From: Negativicutes bacterium
Lineage (GTDB): Bacteria > Bacillota > Negativicutes > Veillonellales > Veillonellaceae
NCBI GenBank assembly: GCA_009929605.1
Contig: SAAC01000013.1
Location: 1-37,283 of the forward strand
Length of the DNA: 37,283 bases
Direction of reading: 5' to 3'
The notes under the pieces are model-generated. The model ran no database searches. It saw nothing but the letters and a program-made list of their open reading frames with translations, and was not told where the DNA came from. Below are positions 9,470 to 18,076 of this stretch, piece by piece (positions within the stretch are counted from its first letter, which is position 1; each line of letters begins with the position of its first letter). Made by a program: the position numbers and the translations under genes.

Positions 9470-10732
9470 GTGCTAGATAGCCTCTCGAACATCTTTAAAA
9501 TAACAGAGCTCCGCAATAAAATCCTTTATACGCTGCTTATGTTTGCAGTGTTCAGAGCGGGCATTCACATTCCTGTTCCCGGGGTTGACGCATCTGTTAT
9601 CGAAAGTTTATTTACCTCTGGTAACTTGTTTGGCTTGCTAGACTTGTTCGCCGGCGGCGCATTAAGTAAATTTTCCATTTTCGCAATGAGTATTACACCA
9701 TACATCAATGCTTCTATCATAATGCAGTTATTGACACCAGTTGTTCCAATGTTTGAAGCATGGGGCAAAGATGGCGAAGATGGCCGTAAAAAAATCGCGA
9801 AAGTGACTCGATATGGTACTGTAGTCTTAGGCTTTGTCCAAGCATTTGGTATGGCTTATGCACTACGTGCTAATCAAGCATTAGTTAATAACAGCTTATT
9901 CAGTGTATTCGTAATCGCTATTATCCTCACAGCAGGTACATGCTTGTTGATGTGGATTGGCGAGCGCATCACTGCCTATGGCATCGGTAATGGTATTTCC
10001 TTGATTATCTTTGCTGGTATCGTAGCTCGTTTACCAGATGGTCTTCAAACAATTTACCAATACTTGCAAACTGGTACAATTAATGTATTCCAAGCAATTT
10101 TATTTGCTTTGATTGCTGTTCTTATGATCGTCATGGTTGTAGCAGCAACTCAAGGCCAACGTCGTATTCCGATTCAATACGCAAAACGCGTTGTGGGTCG
10201 TAAAATGTACGGTGGTCACTCTACCTTCTTGCCGTTGAAAGTAAACCAAGCAGGTGTGATTCCAATTATCTTTGCATCATCTATTTTGATGTTCCCTGTT
10301 ACCATTGCTCAATTTATCGATATCCCTTGGGTTAAAACGATTGCTGATGCATTTACATGGGGTACTCCATTACAAACAGTATTGTATGCAATTTTGATCT
10401 TTGGTTTTACTTATTTCTATACTGCAATTTCTTTCAACATCATTGAGATGGCAGATAACATGAAAAAATACGGTGGTTTTATCCCTGGTATTCGTGCGGG
10501 TAAACCGACTGCTGATTATGTGGATAGCGTGATGACCAAAATCACTACAGGTGGTGCAGCATTCTTAGCTTTCATCGCAATCTTGCCTAATTTCTTAGGT
10601 ATGATTACGGGCATCCAAGGCGTATACTTTGGTGGTACAGCACTTTTGATCGTTGTAGGTGTAGCGCTCGATACAATGCAACAGATTGAGTCGCTCATGG
10701 TAACACGCCATTACAAAGGCTTTGTGAAGTAG
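9470..10732 (+). CDS. secY: Protein translocase subunit SecY
   Basis: SecY is the channel of the Sec machinery in the cytoplasmic membrane. The 420-aa protein has ten predicted membrane segments. The first is at [25 protein letters not shown] (about 15-39), then the plug region [27 protein letters not shown], and later the cytoplasmic loop [17 protein letters not shown] that meets SecA and the ribosome. The GTG start at 9470 follows GAGGTGATCTAG within the end of rplO. The C-terminal [11 protein letters not shown] is typical. Confidence 0.99.
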   Translation: MLDSLSNIFKITELRNKILYTLLMFAVFRAGIHIPVPGVDASVIESLFTSGNLFGLLDLFAGGALSKFSIFAMSITPYINASIIMQLLTPVVPMFEAWGKDGEDGRKKIAKVTRYGTVVLGFVQAFGMAYALRANQALVNNSLFSVFVIAIILTAGTCLLMWIGERITAYGIGNGISLIIFAGIVARLPDGLQTIYQYLQTGTINVFQAILFALIAVLMIVMVVAATQGQRRIPIQYAKRVVGRKMYGGHSTFLPLKVNQAGVIPIIFASSILMFPVTIAQFIDIPWVKTIADAFTWGTPLQTVLYAILIFGFTYFYTAISFNIIEMADNMKKYGGFIPGIRAGKPTADYVDSVMTKITTGGAAFLAFIAILPNFLGMITGIQGVYFGGTALLIVVGVALDTMQQIESLMVTRHYKGFVK

Positions 10733-10743
10733 GGAGAAATAGT

Positions 10744-11307
10744 ATGTATATTTTATTAATGGGACCTCCAGGTGCCGGTAAAGGCACTCAAGCGGTCCGT
10801 CTAATTGAAAAATACGGTATTCCCCAAATTTCAACTGGTGATATGTTCCGCGCTGCGATTAAGAACGAAACACCACTTGGAGTTGAGGCTAAGAAATATA
10901 TCGATGCCGGTCAACTCGTTCCTGACAGTGTAACTGTTGGTATCGTGCGTGATCGTTTGCTACAAGATGACTGCAAATCTGGATTTATTCTTGATGGATT
11001 CCCTCGTACAACAGCACAAGCTGTGTCCTTGGATGCAATCCTAAAAGAGCAAGGTATTACGCTTGACGCTGTACTTAATTTAAACGTTCCTTCCGAGGAA
11101 TTGGTTAAACGTATTAGCGAACGCGCTAAACTTGAAAATCGTGCTGATGATAACCCTGAAACAGTACAGAAACGTCTCGCTGTCTACGAAGAATCTACTA
11201 AACCTTTGATTGATTACTATCGCAATAGCGGTTTGTATCAAGAAATCGATGGTTTACAAGATGTAGACACAGTATTTGCTGATATCACTAAAGCGTTGGA
11301 GAAATAA
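10744..11307 (+). CDS. adk: Adenylate kinase, short-LID form
   Basis: This enzyme interconverts ATP + AMP and 2 ADP in the cytoplasm. The P-loop GPPGAGKGT is at residues 7-15, the AMP-binding [10 protein letters not shown] at about 30-39, and the GFPRT motif at about 84-88. The protein has 187 aa instead of about 215. The LID is the short type: after [17 protein letters not shown] the chain goes directly to the closing helix, and the Cys4 zinc ribbon of Bacillus and Clostridium Adk is absent. It sits between secY and map, the common order. Confidence 0.98.
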   Translation: MYILLMGPPGAGKGTQAVRLIEKYGIPQISTGDMFRAAIKNETPLGVEAKKYIDAGQLVPDSVTVGIVRDRLLQDDCKSGFILDGFPRTTAQAVSLDAILKEQGITLDAVLNLNVPSEELVKRISERAKLENRADDNPETVQKRLAVYEESTKPLIDYYRNSGLYQEIDGLQDVDTVFADITKALEK

Positions 11308-11309
11308 TA

Positions 11310-12080
11310 ATGATTATTTTGAAATCGCCCCATGAGATAGAATGTATCCGCAAGGCAAGTCAGCTTACAGCCGACACGTTAACTATGTTAGCCGATATGG
11401 TTAAACCAGGTGTTACGACACTTGAGTTAGATACAATTGCCGAAGAATATATTCGCAGCCACGGTGGTATACCAAGTTGTAAAGGGTACTGCGGTTTCCC
11501 TGCAACAATCTGCGCTTCCGTTAATGAGGAAGTCGTTCACGGTATTCCGAGTGCCAAGCGTAAGCTTAAAAATGGTGATGTCATCAGTATTGACCTTGTG
11601 TCATCTGTTGATGGATACCATGGTGATTCGGCAATCACAGTTCCAGTAGGTCACGTTAAACCTGACGTAATGAAATTGTTGAAAGTGACGGAAGAAAGTT
11701 TGTTTAAGGGAATTGAACAAGTGAAAGTGGGCAATCGCATCGGCGATATCTCACACGCTGTTCAATCGTACTGTGAGAAATATGGCTACGGAGTTGTTCG
11801 AGACTTTGTTGGTCATGGGTTAGGCCGCGAAATGCACGAAGATCCGCAAATTCCAAATTATGGAGAACCGGGTCATGGTCCTTTGTTAAAACCTGGTATG
11901 GTACTTTGTATTGAACCAATGATTACACTAGGGACTCATAAGGTTCGTGTGTTAGGGGATGACTGGACAGCGGTTACCACAGATGGTAAAGCTGCTGCTC
12001 ATTTCGAACATACAGTGGTTGTTACAGAAAACGGCCCTGACATTTTAACCATGCGTGCTGAACCACGTTTGATTAAATAG
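11310..12080 (+). CDS. map: Methionine aminopeptidase, type I
   Basis: Map removes the initiator methionine from nascent proteins. The 256-aa pita-bread fold shows all five metal ligands: Asp in SIDLVSS, Asp in [10 protein letters not shown], His in [13 protein letters not shown], Glu in CIEPMITLG and Glu in [10 protein letters not shown]. The ATG lies 2 bases after the adk stop (TAATAATG), so the two are probably translationally coupled. An N-terminal extension and SH3-binding motifs are absent, as in other type Ia enzymes. Confidence 0.98.
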   Translation: MIILKSPHEIECIRKASQLTADTLTMLADMVKPGVTTLELDTIAEEYIRSHGGIPSCKGYCGFPATICASVNEEVVHGIPSAKRKLKNGDVISIDLVSSVDGYHGDSAITVPVGHVKPDVMKLLKVTEESLFKGIEQVKVGNRIGDISHAVQSYCEKYGYGVVRDFVGHGLGREMHEDPQIPNYGEPGHGPLLKPGMVLCIEPMITLGTHKVRVLGDDWTAVTTDGKAAAHFEHTVVVTENGPDILTMRAEPRLIK

Positions 12081-12102
12081 TAAGGTAACCGGAGGAAAAG
12101 AT

Positions 12103-12321
12103 ATGTCAAAAGAAGACGTTATTGAGGTGGAAGGTACGGTTGTTGAAGCATTACCGAATGCCATGTTCCAAGTTCAATTGGAAAATGGTCATATCGTGTT
12201 AGCTCATGTGTCAGGTAAAATGCGTATGAATTTTATCCGTATTCTTCCTGGTGATAAAGTTACTATGGAACTGACACCATACGACTTAAAACGTGGTCGC
12301 ATCACCTATCGCTTTAAATAA
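12103..12321 (+). CDS. infA: Translation initiation factor IF-1
   Basis: IF-1 occupies the ribosomal A site during initiation. The 72-residue OB fold matches the family exactly in length and in [20 protein letters not shown] and the C-terminal [24 protein letters not shown] precedes the ATG. In some Firmicutes a KOW-domain protein gene lies between map and infA; here only 22 bases separate them. Confidence 0.99.
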   Translation: MSKEDVIEVEGTVVEALPNAMFQVQLENGHIVLAHVSGKMRMNFIRILPGDKVTMELTPYDLKRGRITYRFK

Positions 12322-12347
12322 GTATAGGGTCCACAAAGGAGGTACTA

Positions 12348-12461
12348 ATGAAGGTTAAACCATCAGTAAAGAAGATATGCGAAAAATGCAAAATTATTAA
12401 ACGTAAAGGCCGCGTAATGGTTATTTGCGAAAATCCAAAACATAAACAAAAACAAGGGTAA
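12348..12461 (+). CDS. rpmJ: 50S ribosomal protein L36, zinc-ribbon form (short gene)
   Basis: This 37-aa gene begins [15 protein letters not shown] and ends NPKHKQKQG. The zinc ligands of the C+ form are all present (Cys11, Cys14, Cys27, His32). L36 is the smallest large-subunit protein and binds 23S rRNA near the L7/L12 stalk base. It is in its normal place between infA and rpsM, with AAAGGAGGTACTA before the ATG. Confidence 0.99.
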   Translation: MKVKPSVKKICEKCKIIKRKGRVMVICENPKHKQKQG

Positions 12462-12483
12462 TTGATAGGAGGTGGATGAATAG

Positions 12484-12852
12484 ATGGCACGTATAGCCGG
12501 TGTAGATTTACCACGTGACAAACGTGTGGAAATTGGTTTAACTTATATTTACGGTATCGGTCCTACACTTGCAGATGAAATTCTTGCAAAAACTGGGATT
12601 AATCCAGATACTCGTGTTCGTGATCTTTCTGAAGATGAAGTAGCGAAAATTCGTGAAATTCTTGATGCAGATTACAAAGTAGAGGGTGACCTTCGTCGTG
12701 AAGAAGCTCTTAACATCAAACGCTTAATCGAAATCAACTCCTATCGCGGAAAACGTCATCGTATGGGTTTACCACTTCGTGGTCAACGTACAAAAACGAA
12801 TGCACGTACTCGCAAAGGTCCTAGAAAAGCAATTGCAGGCAAAAAGAAATAA
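12484..12852 (+). CDS. rpsM: 30S ribosomal protein S13
   Basis: S13 forms head bridges B1a/B1b with L5 and contacts P-site tRNA through its basic tail. The 122 residues start [26 protein letters not shown] (helix-two-turn-helix region). They end in the basic signature [25 protein letters not shown]. The gene opens the alpha-type segment and is preceded by ATAGGAGGTGGATGAATAG. Confidence 0.99.
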   Translation: MARIAGVDLPRDKRVEIGLTYIYGIGPTLADEILAKTGINPDTRVRDLSEDEVAKIREILDADYKVEGDLRREEALNIKRLIEINSYRGKRHRMGLPLRGQRTKTNARTRKGPRKAIAGKKK

Positions 12853-12871
12853 GATAAAGGAGGGATAAAGC

Positions 12872-13261
12872 GTGGCTAAAAAAGTTGTAAGAACAAAAAG
12901 AAAAGAAAAGAAACATATTGAATCTGGTGCGGCTCATATTCGATCCACTTTCAATAACACAATCGTAACTCTTACTGATACAAACGGTAATGCTCTATCT
13001 TGGGCTTCCGCTGGTGGTTTAGGCTTCCGTGGTTCTCGTAAGAGCACTCCATTCGCAGCTCAAATGGCAGCAGAACAAGCTGCAAAAGCTGCTATGGAAC
13101 ATGGTCTTCGTACAGTAGAAGTATTTGTAAAAGGCCCTGGATCTGGTCGTGAAGCTGCAATCCGTGCATTGCAAGCGGCTGGTCTTGAAGTAAGTTCCAT
13201 TAAGGACGTTACTCCAATTCCTCACAATGGTTGTCGCCCTCCAAAACGTCGTCGTGTATAA
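12872..13261 (+). CDS. rpsK: 30S ribosomal protein S11
   Basis: S11 lies on the 30S platform near the anti-Shine-Dalgarno region. The 129-aa protein uses a GTG start behind AAGGAGGGATAAAGC. The conserved core [23 protein letters not shown] and the C-terminal signature [19 protein letters not shown] are present. In Clostridia the next gene is normally rpsD; here an 80-bp gap leads directly to rpoA, and rpsD is at 32.1 kb on the opposite strand. Confidence 0.99.
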   Translation: MAKKVVRTKRKEKKHIESGAAHIRSTFNNTIVTLTDTNGNALSWASAGGLGFRGSRKSTPFAAQMAAEQAAKAAMEHGLRTVEVFVKGPGSGREAAIRALQAAGLEVSSIKDVTPIPHNGCRPPKRRRV

Positions 13262-13269
13262 TTTGTAGA

Positions 13270-13304
13270 TTGACTGCCCCCATAGGGGTCAGTCATGCTA
13301 TAAT
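13270..13304 (+). promoter_or_regulatory. Internal extended -10 promoter with overlapping hairpin before rpoA
   Basis: TGCTATAAT (13296-13304) is a perfect extended -10 element. Directly before it lies an inverted repeat: TGACTG 13271-13276 pairs with CAGTCA 13290-13295 and CCCC 13278-13281 with GGGG 13285-13288. A TTGACT at 13270-13275 would be 23 bp away, too far for a normal -35, so the extended -10 is the likely contact. The hairpin has no T-run and is not a standard terminator. It could let rpoA-rplQ be transcribed apart from the rest of the array. Confidence 0.6.
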
Positions 13305-13341
13305 TACTATATAAGACATGTTTTATAGGAGGATATTCCTG

Positions 13342-14334
13342 ATGAGCGAAGAAAAGAAACTTAAAATCGAGAAGGTTGACATCGCCGATGGTGGTCGCTA
13401 TGGTAAATTTGTATGTGAACCATTAGACCGTGGTTATGGCATCACTCTTGGTAATAGCTTACGTCGAATTTTGCTTTCATCCTTGGATGGGGCAGCTATC
13501 ACCTCTATCAAGATTGACGGAGTTCTACATGAATTCTCTACTATCCCTGGTATTCGCGAAGATGTGACGGATATTATCCTTAACTTGAAGCAATTGTGTA
13601 TTCGCATTGAAGAAGACACAGAATTACCATTGGAAGTTCATTTTGACTTCCAAAAGGATGGTGTACTTACTGCTGGTGATTTGGCTACTCAATTCCCACC
13701 AGAAGTGGAAGTATTGAATCCAGAACTCGTAATTGCAACGATGGATGAGACAGCTCATCTTGTGATGGACGTATGCATTGAACGTGGTAAAGGCTATGTT
13801 CCGTCCACGAAGAATAAAAAAGATACAGATGTAATTGGTTGCATTCCAATCGATTCCATTTTCTCTCCAATTCTTCGTGCAAAATATGAAGTTAGCGATG
13901 TCCGCGTAGGTAATGAAATGGACTTTGACAAACTTACATTAGAAGTTTGGACAGATGGTTCTATTACCGCTGCTGACGCAATAGCTAAATCTGCAGCAAT
14001 CATGATTGGCTATTTAGGAAACTTCACTAAATTAGCGCATTCTGCTGATGTTGTTGAATTGGAAGGTACTCCAGTTGAAGTGATCGACTCTGAACCTCAA
14101 GAGGTTCAAGAAGATGACGGTCCAGCTAAGATTTCCATTGATGAATTGGAATTATCTGTTCGTGCATATAACTGCTTGAAACGTGCTGGTATCAACACAA
14201 TTGCAGACTTGCTAGACAAAACCAAAGATGACTTAGGAAAAGTTCGCAACTTGGGTAAAAAATCCATCGATGAAATTGTGGAAAAACTCACAAATCATCC
14301 TGCAGGATTTCAACTTAAGCAAAACGGCGAATAA
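13342..14334 (+). CDS. rpoA: DNA-directed RNA polymerase subunit alpha
   Basis: The alpha subunit nucleates polymerase assembly and binds UP elements and activators. I place the start at ATG 13342 behind ATAGGAGGATATTCCTG; an in-frame ATG at 13318 lies before that ribosome binding site. This gives 330 aa: the N-terminal dimerisation domain with DRGYGITLGNSLRRILLSSL (about 29-48), an acidic linker (EPQEVQEDDGPAK) and the C-terminal helix-hairpin-helix domain (ELSVRAYNCLKRAGINTIADLL). Length and domain order are standard. Confidence 0.98.
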   Translation: MSEEKKLKIEKVDIADGGRYGKFVCEPLDRGYGITLGNSLRRILLSSLDGAAITSIKIDGVLHEFSTIPGIREDVTDIILNLKQLCIRIEEDTELPLEVHFDFQKDGVLTAGDLATQFPPEVEVLNPELVIATMDETAHLVMDVCIERGKGYVPSTKNKKDTDVIGCIPIDSIFSPILRAKYEVSDVRVGNEMDFDKLTLEVWTDGSITAADAIAKSAAIMIGYLGNFTKLAHSADVVELEGTPVEVIDSEPQEVQEDDGPAKISIDELELSVRAYNCLKRAGINTIADLLDKTKDDLGKVRNLGKKSIDEIVEKLTNHPAGFQLKQNGE

Positions 14335-14346
14335 GGAGGAAGACGA

Positions 14347-14682
14347 ATGTACAGAAAATTAGGCCGCGATAGCTCCGCTCGTAAAGCGTTGTTCCGTGGA
14401 ATGCTAACATCTTTCTTCCAACATGAGCGTATCGAGACTACTGAAGCTAAAGCGAAAGAACTTCGCAAATTAGCTGATCAGATGGTTACTTTGGCTAAAC
14501 GTGGTGATTTACACGCACGTCGTCAAGTTGAATCATACCTTATGGATAAAGATGTAACTAAAAAATTATTTGACACAATTGCACCGAAATACAACGAACG
14601 CCAAGGCGGTTATACTCGTGTAATCAAAACAGGTCTTCGTAAAGGTGACGCTGCACCTTTAGCTATTATCGAGCTAGTGTAA
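14347..14682 (+). CDS. rplQ: 50S ribosomal protein L17
   Basis: L17 lies near the tunnel exit. The 111-aa short (Firmicutes) form starts [19 protein letters not shown] and has the signature [23 protein letters not shown]. It ends in [22 protein letters not shown]. It closes the long array and is followed after 11 bases by a very stable terminator. The last codons (14660-14671) are complementary to bases 14795-14806 beyond the terminator. Confidence 0.99.
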   Translation: MYRKLGRDSSARKALFRGMLTSFFQHERIETTEAKAKELRKLADQMVTLAKRGDLHARRQVESYLMDKDVTKKLFDTIAPKYNERQGGYTRVIKTGLRKGDAAPLAIIELV

Positions 14683-14693
14683 GATAGTGAAAG

Positions 14694-14770
14694 AAAAATC
14701 CCACATATAGTTTTTCGCTCCGGAACGCCTTCGGCGTAATGTCGCGAGAAAACTATATGTGGGATTTTTT
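14694..14770 (+). terminator. Large structured terminator after rplQ (repeat family copy A)
   Basis: The outer stem is AATCCCACATATAGTTTT (14697-14714) paired with AAAACTATATGTGGGATT (14749-14766), ending in six Ts. Inside are a single bulged A (14747), a 3-bp CGC/GCG stem, a 6x6 internal loop (TCCGGA 14719-14724 / AATGTC 14738-14743), a 5-bp ACGCC/GGCGT stem and a TTC triloop. The same architecture recurs at 30390-30461. The outer helix plus T-run should terminate the array transcript. Confidence 0.85.
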
Positions 14771-15074
14771 CGTGCTCGCTGTTTGCACCAACCCCGATAA
14801 TAGCTACAGAGGCGCATATCCTCACCTTGACTCCGTGGAGGGGGTGTGCATACAGCGTCAACGGTAGAGGTATAGGACATAGAGCACCTATTGATGGTGT
14901 TGTCTGAAGGCGGGGCATTAGACTATGAATATGAAGATTGTCTGTTAGGGGTTAGATGCGTTGGTGTAGAAATGATGATTGGAGTATACGCTCTAGTGAT
15001 CCGACATTCGGTCAAGGGGAATGTTTAAGAAGCATAGAAGTGAATTGGAATATTACCCCGAGTATATAGTGGTG

Positions 15075-15195
15075 ATGATTATAAGAATATTCATGACGGG
15101 AGTGTAAATTGTATCCAGGTGAGGATAGGGAACTTAGTTCCCGCCCTCACAGAGGGATTTACGTTATTGGTTGTCATGAATATTTTTATAATCAT
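15075..15195. repeat. Palindromic element, MITE-like, with nested hairpin
   Basis: The 23-base ends are inverted repeats with one mismatch (left 15075-15097, right 15173-15195). Further in, GTAAAT (15104-15109) pairs with ATTTAC (15157-15162). The centre is a 32-nt hairpin (15119-15150): GTGAGG/CCTCAC, a small internal loop, GGGAAC/GTTCCC, loop TTA. The whole could fold into one long cruciform or RNA. No target-site duplication is obvious, so calling it a miniature transposable element is an inference. Confidence 0.6.
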
Positions 15196-15227
15196 TTATT
15201 CAGCAATGAATCTAATTTACGGTTCTA

Positions 15228-15261
15228 GGTGAGAATTGGGGCCTTTGGCCCCTCCCTCACC
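15228..15261. repeat. Second hairpin of the GTGAG...CTCAC type
   Basis: GGTGAG (15228-15233) pairs with CTCACC (15256-15261); GGGGCC (15238-15243) pairs with GGCCCC (15247-15252) around a TTT loop. Its 32-base core (15229-15260) aligns without gaps to the hairpin at 15119-15150. Two base pairs change on both sides (A-T to G-C and A-T to C-G), which keeps the fold. Confidence 0.65.
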
Positions 15262-15318
15262 GTTATCTAGAAAATGTAACCCAGCGCACCTTAAACTATA
15301 GTAATTGTTACGTAGATT

Positions 15319-15327
15319 TGTTATAAT
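15319..15327 (+). promoter_or_regulatory. Extended -10 promoter for ecfA1
   Basis: TGTTATAAT forms a perfect extended -10 (TGn TATAAT) about 107 bases before the ecfA1 ATG. The -35 region (around 15299) does not match the consensus, as is usual for extended -10 promoters. It should start the ecfA1-ecfA2-ecfT-truA transcript. Confidence 0.55.
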
Positions 15328-15375
15328 CATCTAGTAAAAATATCGTAGAAATTAGCAGTTATCAATACTTTCACA

Positions 15376-15404
15376 CTAGTTATTGTCAACCAGACAATAA
15401 CTAG
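15376..15404 (+). promoter_or_regulatory. Stable hairpin in the ecfA1 leader
   Basis: A perfect 12-bp stem, CTAGTTATTGTC (15376-15387) with GACAATAACTAG (15393-15404), has an AACCA loop. It lies in the presumed 5' untranslated region, 29 bases before the ecfA1 start. There is no T-run, so it is not a simple terminator. It may be an operator (as DNA) or a translational control or stability element (as RNA). Confidence 0.5.
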
Positions 15405-15433
15405 CGCGAAAAATTGAAATTGACCGGAAAGAT

Positions 15434-16288
15434 ATGAGGCGTGTAATGGAGAATAATGAAATCATGATACATGTGGACCGTATGAGTCATGTGTACATGG
15501 ATGAGAATGGCAATGATGTAAAGGCCCTGGATGATGTGAGTGTAGATATTCACAAGGGCGAGTTCGTGTGCATCATTGGGACGAATGGTAGTGGTAAGAG
15601 TACGTTGGCGAAGCATTTTAATGTGTTGTTAACGCCATCGGAAGGGACCATCACTGTTTGTGGTTTGGATACGTCCGACGAGGATAATGTGTGGGATATT
15701 CGCCAACACATTGGGATGGTATTTCAAAATCCAGATAATCAGATTGTAGCCGCGGTGGTCGAAGAGGATGTGGCGTTTGGACCAGAGAATCTTGGGGTAC
15801 CTAGTGTAGAGATTCGTCAGCGCGTTGATGAAGCATTGGCTGCGGTAAATATGACTGATTATGCAGAACATGCGCCTCATTTACTTTCTGGGGGACAGAA
15901 ACAACGTATTGCTATAGCTGGGGTATTGGCGATGAAACCAGATTGTATCGTATTGGATGAACCAACGGCGATGCTCGATCCAAAAGGTCGCCAAGAGGTA
16001 CTTGAGACGGTACATAAACTCAATCGCGAGGAAGGTATCACCATCGTGTATATTACGCACTTTATGGAGGAGGCTGTAACGGCGGACCGTATTGTGGTGA
16101 TGAAAAATGGCAAAAAATTACAAGAGGGCGATCCTCACACGATTTTCAGCCAAGTAGAAACATTAAAGGATCTTGGCCTCGATGTGCCAGTGGCAGCCGA
16201 GGTGGCTGTGAAACTGGCTAAAAAAGGTGTAAAATTACCACCCCAAGTCATTACGAACCAAGAGTTAGGAGATGCCCTATGCCGATAG
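15434..16288 (+). CDS. ecfA1: Energy-coupling factor transporter ATP-binding protein EcfA1
   Basis: This is one of the two ATPases that power ECF importers for vitamins, cobalt or nickel through EcfT and exchangeable S-components. The ABC motifs are clear: Walker [10 protein letters not shown] (about residues 49-57), Q-loop QNPDNQ, signature LSGGQKQR and Walker [13 protein letters not shown]. The 284-aa length is normal. The ATG at 15434 follows GGAAAG; an ATG at 15449 (MENNEI...) with GAGG upstream is a possible alternative. The 3' end overlaps ecfA2 by 10 bases. Confidence 0.96.
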   Translation: MRRVMENNEIMIHVDRMSHVYMDENGNDVKALDDVSVDIHKGEFVCIIGTNGSGKSTLAKHFNVLLTPSEGTITVCGLDTSDEDNVWDIRQHIGMVFQNPDNQIVAAVVEEDVAFGPENLGVPSVEIRQRVDEALAAVNMTDYAEHAPHLLSGGQKQRIAIAGVLAMKPDCIVLDEPTAMLDPKGRQEVLETVHKLNREEGITIVYITHFMEEAVTADRIVVMKNGKKLQEGDPHTIFSQVETLKDLGLDVPVAAEVAVKLAKKGVKLPPQVITNQELGDALCR

Positions 16289-17286
16289 TATTAGATCAGG
16301 TGACCTATACCTATGGCGCAGGTACGCCTTTTGAAAAAACTGCATTGAAAACTATCAATCTCACTATTGAGGAAGGTGAATTCGTGGGTATTATCGGCCA
16401 TACTGGGTCCGGCAAATCCACATTGGTACAACATTTAAATGGGTTATTACATCCAACAACTGGTACTGTGACCGTGAATGGCGTGGATATTAGCGGTAAA
16501 ACGGATGAAGCAAAACAAATGCGCCATAAGGTGGGCATGGTGTTCCAGTATCCTGAGCATCAATTGTTCGAGGAAACCATTGCTCAAGATATTGCCTTTG
16601 GACCTAAAAATCTAGGGCTATCTGAGGACGAGGTGGACAAACGGGTTCGTGAGGCTATGAAATTTGTGGGCCTTGATTACAATACCTATGCGGAACGTTC
16701 TCCGTTCCATTTGTCAGGTGGTCAAATGCGTCGCGTTGCTATTGCTGGCGTTGTGGCGATGAATCCAGATTACCTTGTTCTCGATGAACCGTCTGCAGGC
16801 CTCGATCCGTTCGGCCGTGAGGAAATCTTTGAGGAAATCATCAAACTTCATAAACAAAAGGGCATTACCGTAATCCTTGTGTCCCACAATATGGAGGATA
16901 TCTCTCGCATGGCGAATCGCCTTATCGTAATGGATAAGGGCCAAGCTGTGCTCGATGGTGTGCCGCTAGATATATTCAATAATCACCGTCAAACATTGCA
17001 AAACGTGGGCGTCGACGTGCCACCGGTATCTGTCATGATGGAATCTCTTCGTGAACGGGGGCTTAACGTGACAAATCGCGTACTTACCGTAGATGATGCT
17101 GTGAATGCTATTTTTGAAAGCACCGGACAGGCGACAAGACAGGATGCTAAGACGAATCCATCTACGACTGTAAATGAAGCAGTTGCGCCGACAGAACCTA
17201 GTGCCTCTAAGAATACTACAACCGTTGCCTTTAAGGGCGCAGCGCGTAAGACTCGCGATAAAGGAGGTAAAAACAATGTTAAATAA
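16279..17286 (+). CDS. ecfA2: Energy-coupling factor transporter ATP-binding protein EcfA2, with long C-terminal tail
   Basis: This is the partner ATPase of EcfA1. It has Walker [10 protein letters not shown] (about 40-48), Q-loop [15 protein letters not shown], signature LSGGQMRR and Walker [13 protein letters not shown]. The canonical domain ends near residue 283, where homologues stop at about 285-290. Here about 52 further residues follow, rich in Thr, Ala and Lys (for example [21 protein letters not shown]). This looks like a disordered extension. The gene overlaps ecfA1 at its start and ecfT by 11 bases at its end, and the ecfT ribosome binding site lies in the tail. Confidence 0.95.
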   Translation: MPIVLDQVTYTYGAGTPFEKTALKTINLTIEEGEFVGIIGHTGSGKSTLVQHLNGLLHPTTGTVTVNGVDISGKTDEAKQMRHKVGMVFQYPEHQLFEETIAQDIAFGPKNLGLSEDEVDKRVREAMKFVGLDYNTYAERSPFHLSGGQMRRVAIAGVVAMNPDYLVLDEPSAGLDPFGREEIFEEIIKLHKQKGITVILVSHNMEDISRMANRLIVMDKGQAVLDGVPLDIFNNHRQTLQNVGVDVPPVSVMMESLRERGLNVTNRVLTVDDAVNAIFESTGQATRQDAKTNPSTTVNEAVAPTEPSASKNTTTVAFKGAARKTRDKGGKNNVK

Positions 17287-18076
17287 TATTACCATTGGAC
17301 AATACTTCCCAGGGGATTCTTTACTACATCGTATGGATCCACGTGCTAAAATTATTGCTACCACTATATTTGTTATCGCTATTTTCTTGGCGAAAACGCC
17401 TGCTGCCTATGGCGTAGTGGCGGCTTTCACCATTGGGACAATGCTCGTATCAAGATTGCCGTTACATCTCATGTGGTCCGCCATTAAACCATTATGGGTG
17501 ATTATCGCTTTCACTATGGGGATTCATATTTTTACGACTCCTGGCGATAGTTTCTTTGATTACGAATTTATTCATATTTCTGAGCAAGGGATTGCGATGG
17601 GCCTACAAATGGCGGCGCGTCTCGTATTTTTAATCTTGTTCTCGTCACTATTGACGTATACGACATCACCAATTCGATTGACCGATGGCATTGAGCATTT
17701 ACTTAATCCATTGCGCAGATTTGGTGTGCCTGCTCATGAATTGGCGATGATGATGACTATTGCATTGCGTTTTATTCCGACTCTATTGGACGAAACTGAT
17801 CGTATTATGAAAGCCCAATCTGCTCGTGGTGCCGATTTCGTCACAGGCAGTATTATCCAACGTGCCAAAAATATGGTACCTTTACTGGTGCCATTGTTTA
17901 TCAGTGCCTTCCGTCGTGCTGATGAGCTTGCCATTGCTATGGAGGCTCGTTGTTATCGCGGCGGTGTGAATCGTACTCGCATGAAAGAATTAGCTATTAC
18001 AAAATACGATTATATCGGCGTGCTAGCAGTGCTCATCGTAACAGCAGTGTTGGCATTTATGTGGTGGCAGGCATGA
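17276..18076 (+). CDS. ecfT: Energy-coupling factor transporter transmembrane protein EcfT
   Basis: EcfT is the membrane scaffold coupling EcfA1/A2 to substrate-binding S-components. The start ATG 17276 stands behind AAAGGAGGTAAAAACA; the frame is open further upstream but inside ecfA2. The 266 residues begin [26 protein letters not shown], typical of the family. They contain several hydrophobic segments and the two coupling-helix motifs with Ala-Arg-Gly (KAQSARGADF, about residues 180-189, and AMEARCYRGG near 220). It is followed by truA with an ATGA overlap. Confidence 0.96.
   Translation: MLNNITIGQYFPGDSLLHRMDPRAKIIATTIFVIAIFLAKTPAAYGVVAAFTIGTMLVSRLPLHLMWSAIKPLWVIIAFTMGIHIFTTPGDSFFDYEFIHISEQGIAMGLQMAARLVFLILFSSLLTYTTSPIRLTDGIEHLLNPLRRFGVPAHELAMMMTIALRFIPTLLDETDRIMKAQSARGADFVTGSIIQRAKNMVPLLVPLFISAFRRADELAIAMEARCYRGGVNRTRMKELAITKYDYIGVLAVLIVTAVLAFMWWQA

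Larger units (their letters stand above)
14771..15318. other. Gene-free spacer rich in inverted repeats
   Basis: No convincing gene is present. The contents are a 12-base complement (14795-14806) of the rplQ 3' end and a 44-codon open frame at 14894-15028 without a good ribosome binding site. There are also a 121-bp palindromic element at 15075-15195 and a related hairpin at 15228-15261, listed separately. The stretch could be remnant DNA or carry an unrecognised structured RNA. Confidence 0.5.

Noticed and set aside
13318..13341. Earlier rpoA start at ATG 13318
   Set aside because: The AGGAGG site lies after it and 9 bases before ATG 13342, and RpoA homologues begin at the later codon.
14894..15028. 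A 44-codon frame in the rplQ-ecfA1 gap
   Set aside because: There is no Shine-Dalgarno sequence and no recognisable family; it is short enough to occur by chance. It may be a relic but cannot be supported as a gene.
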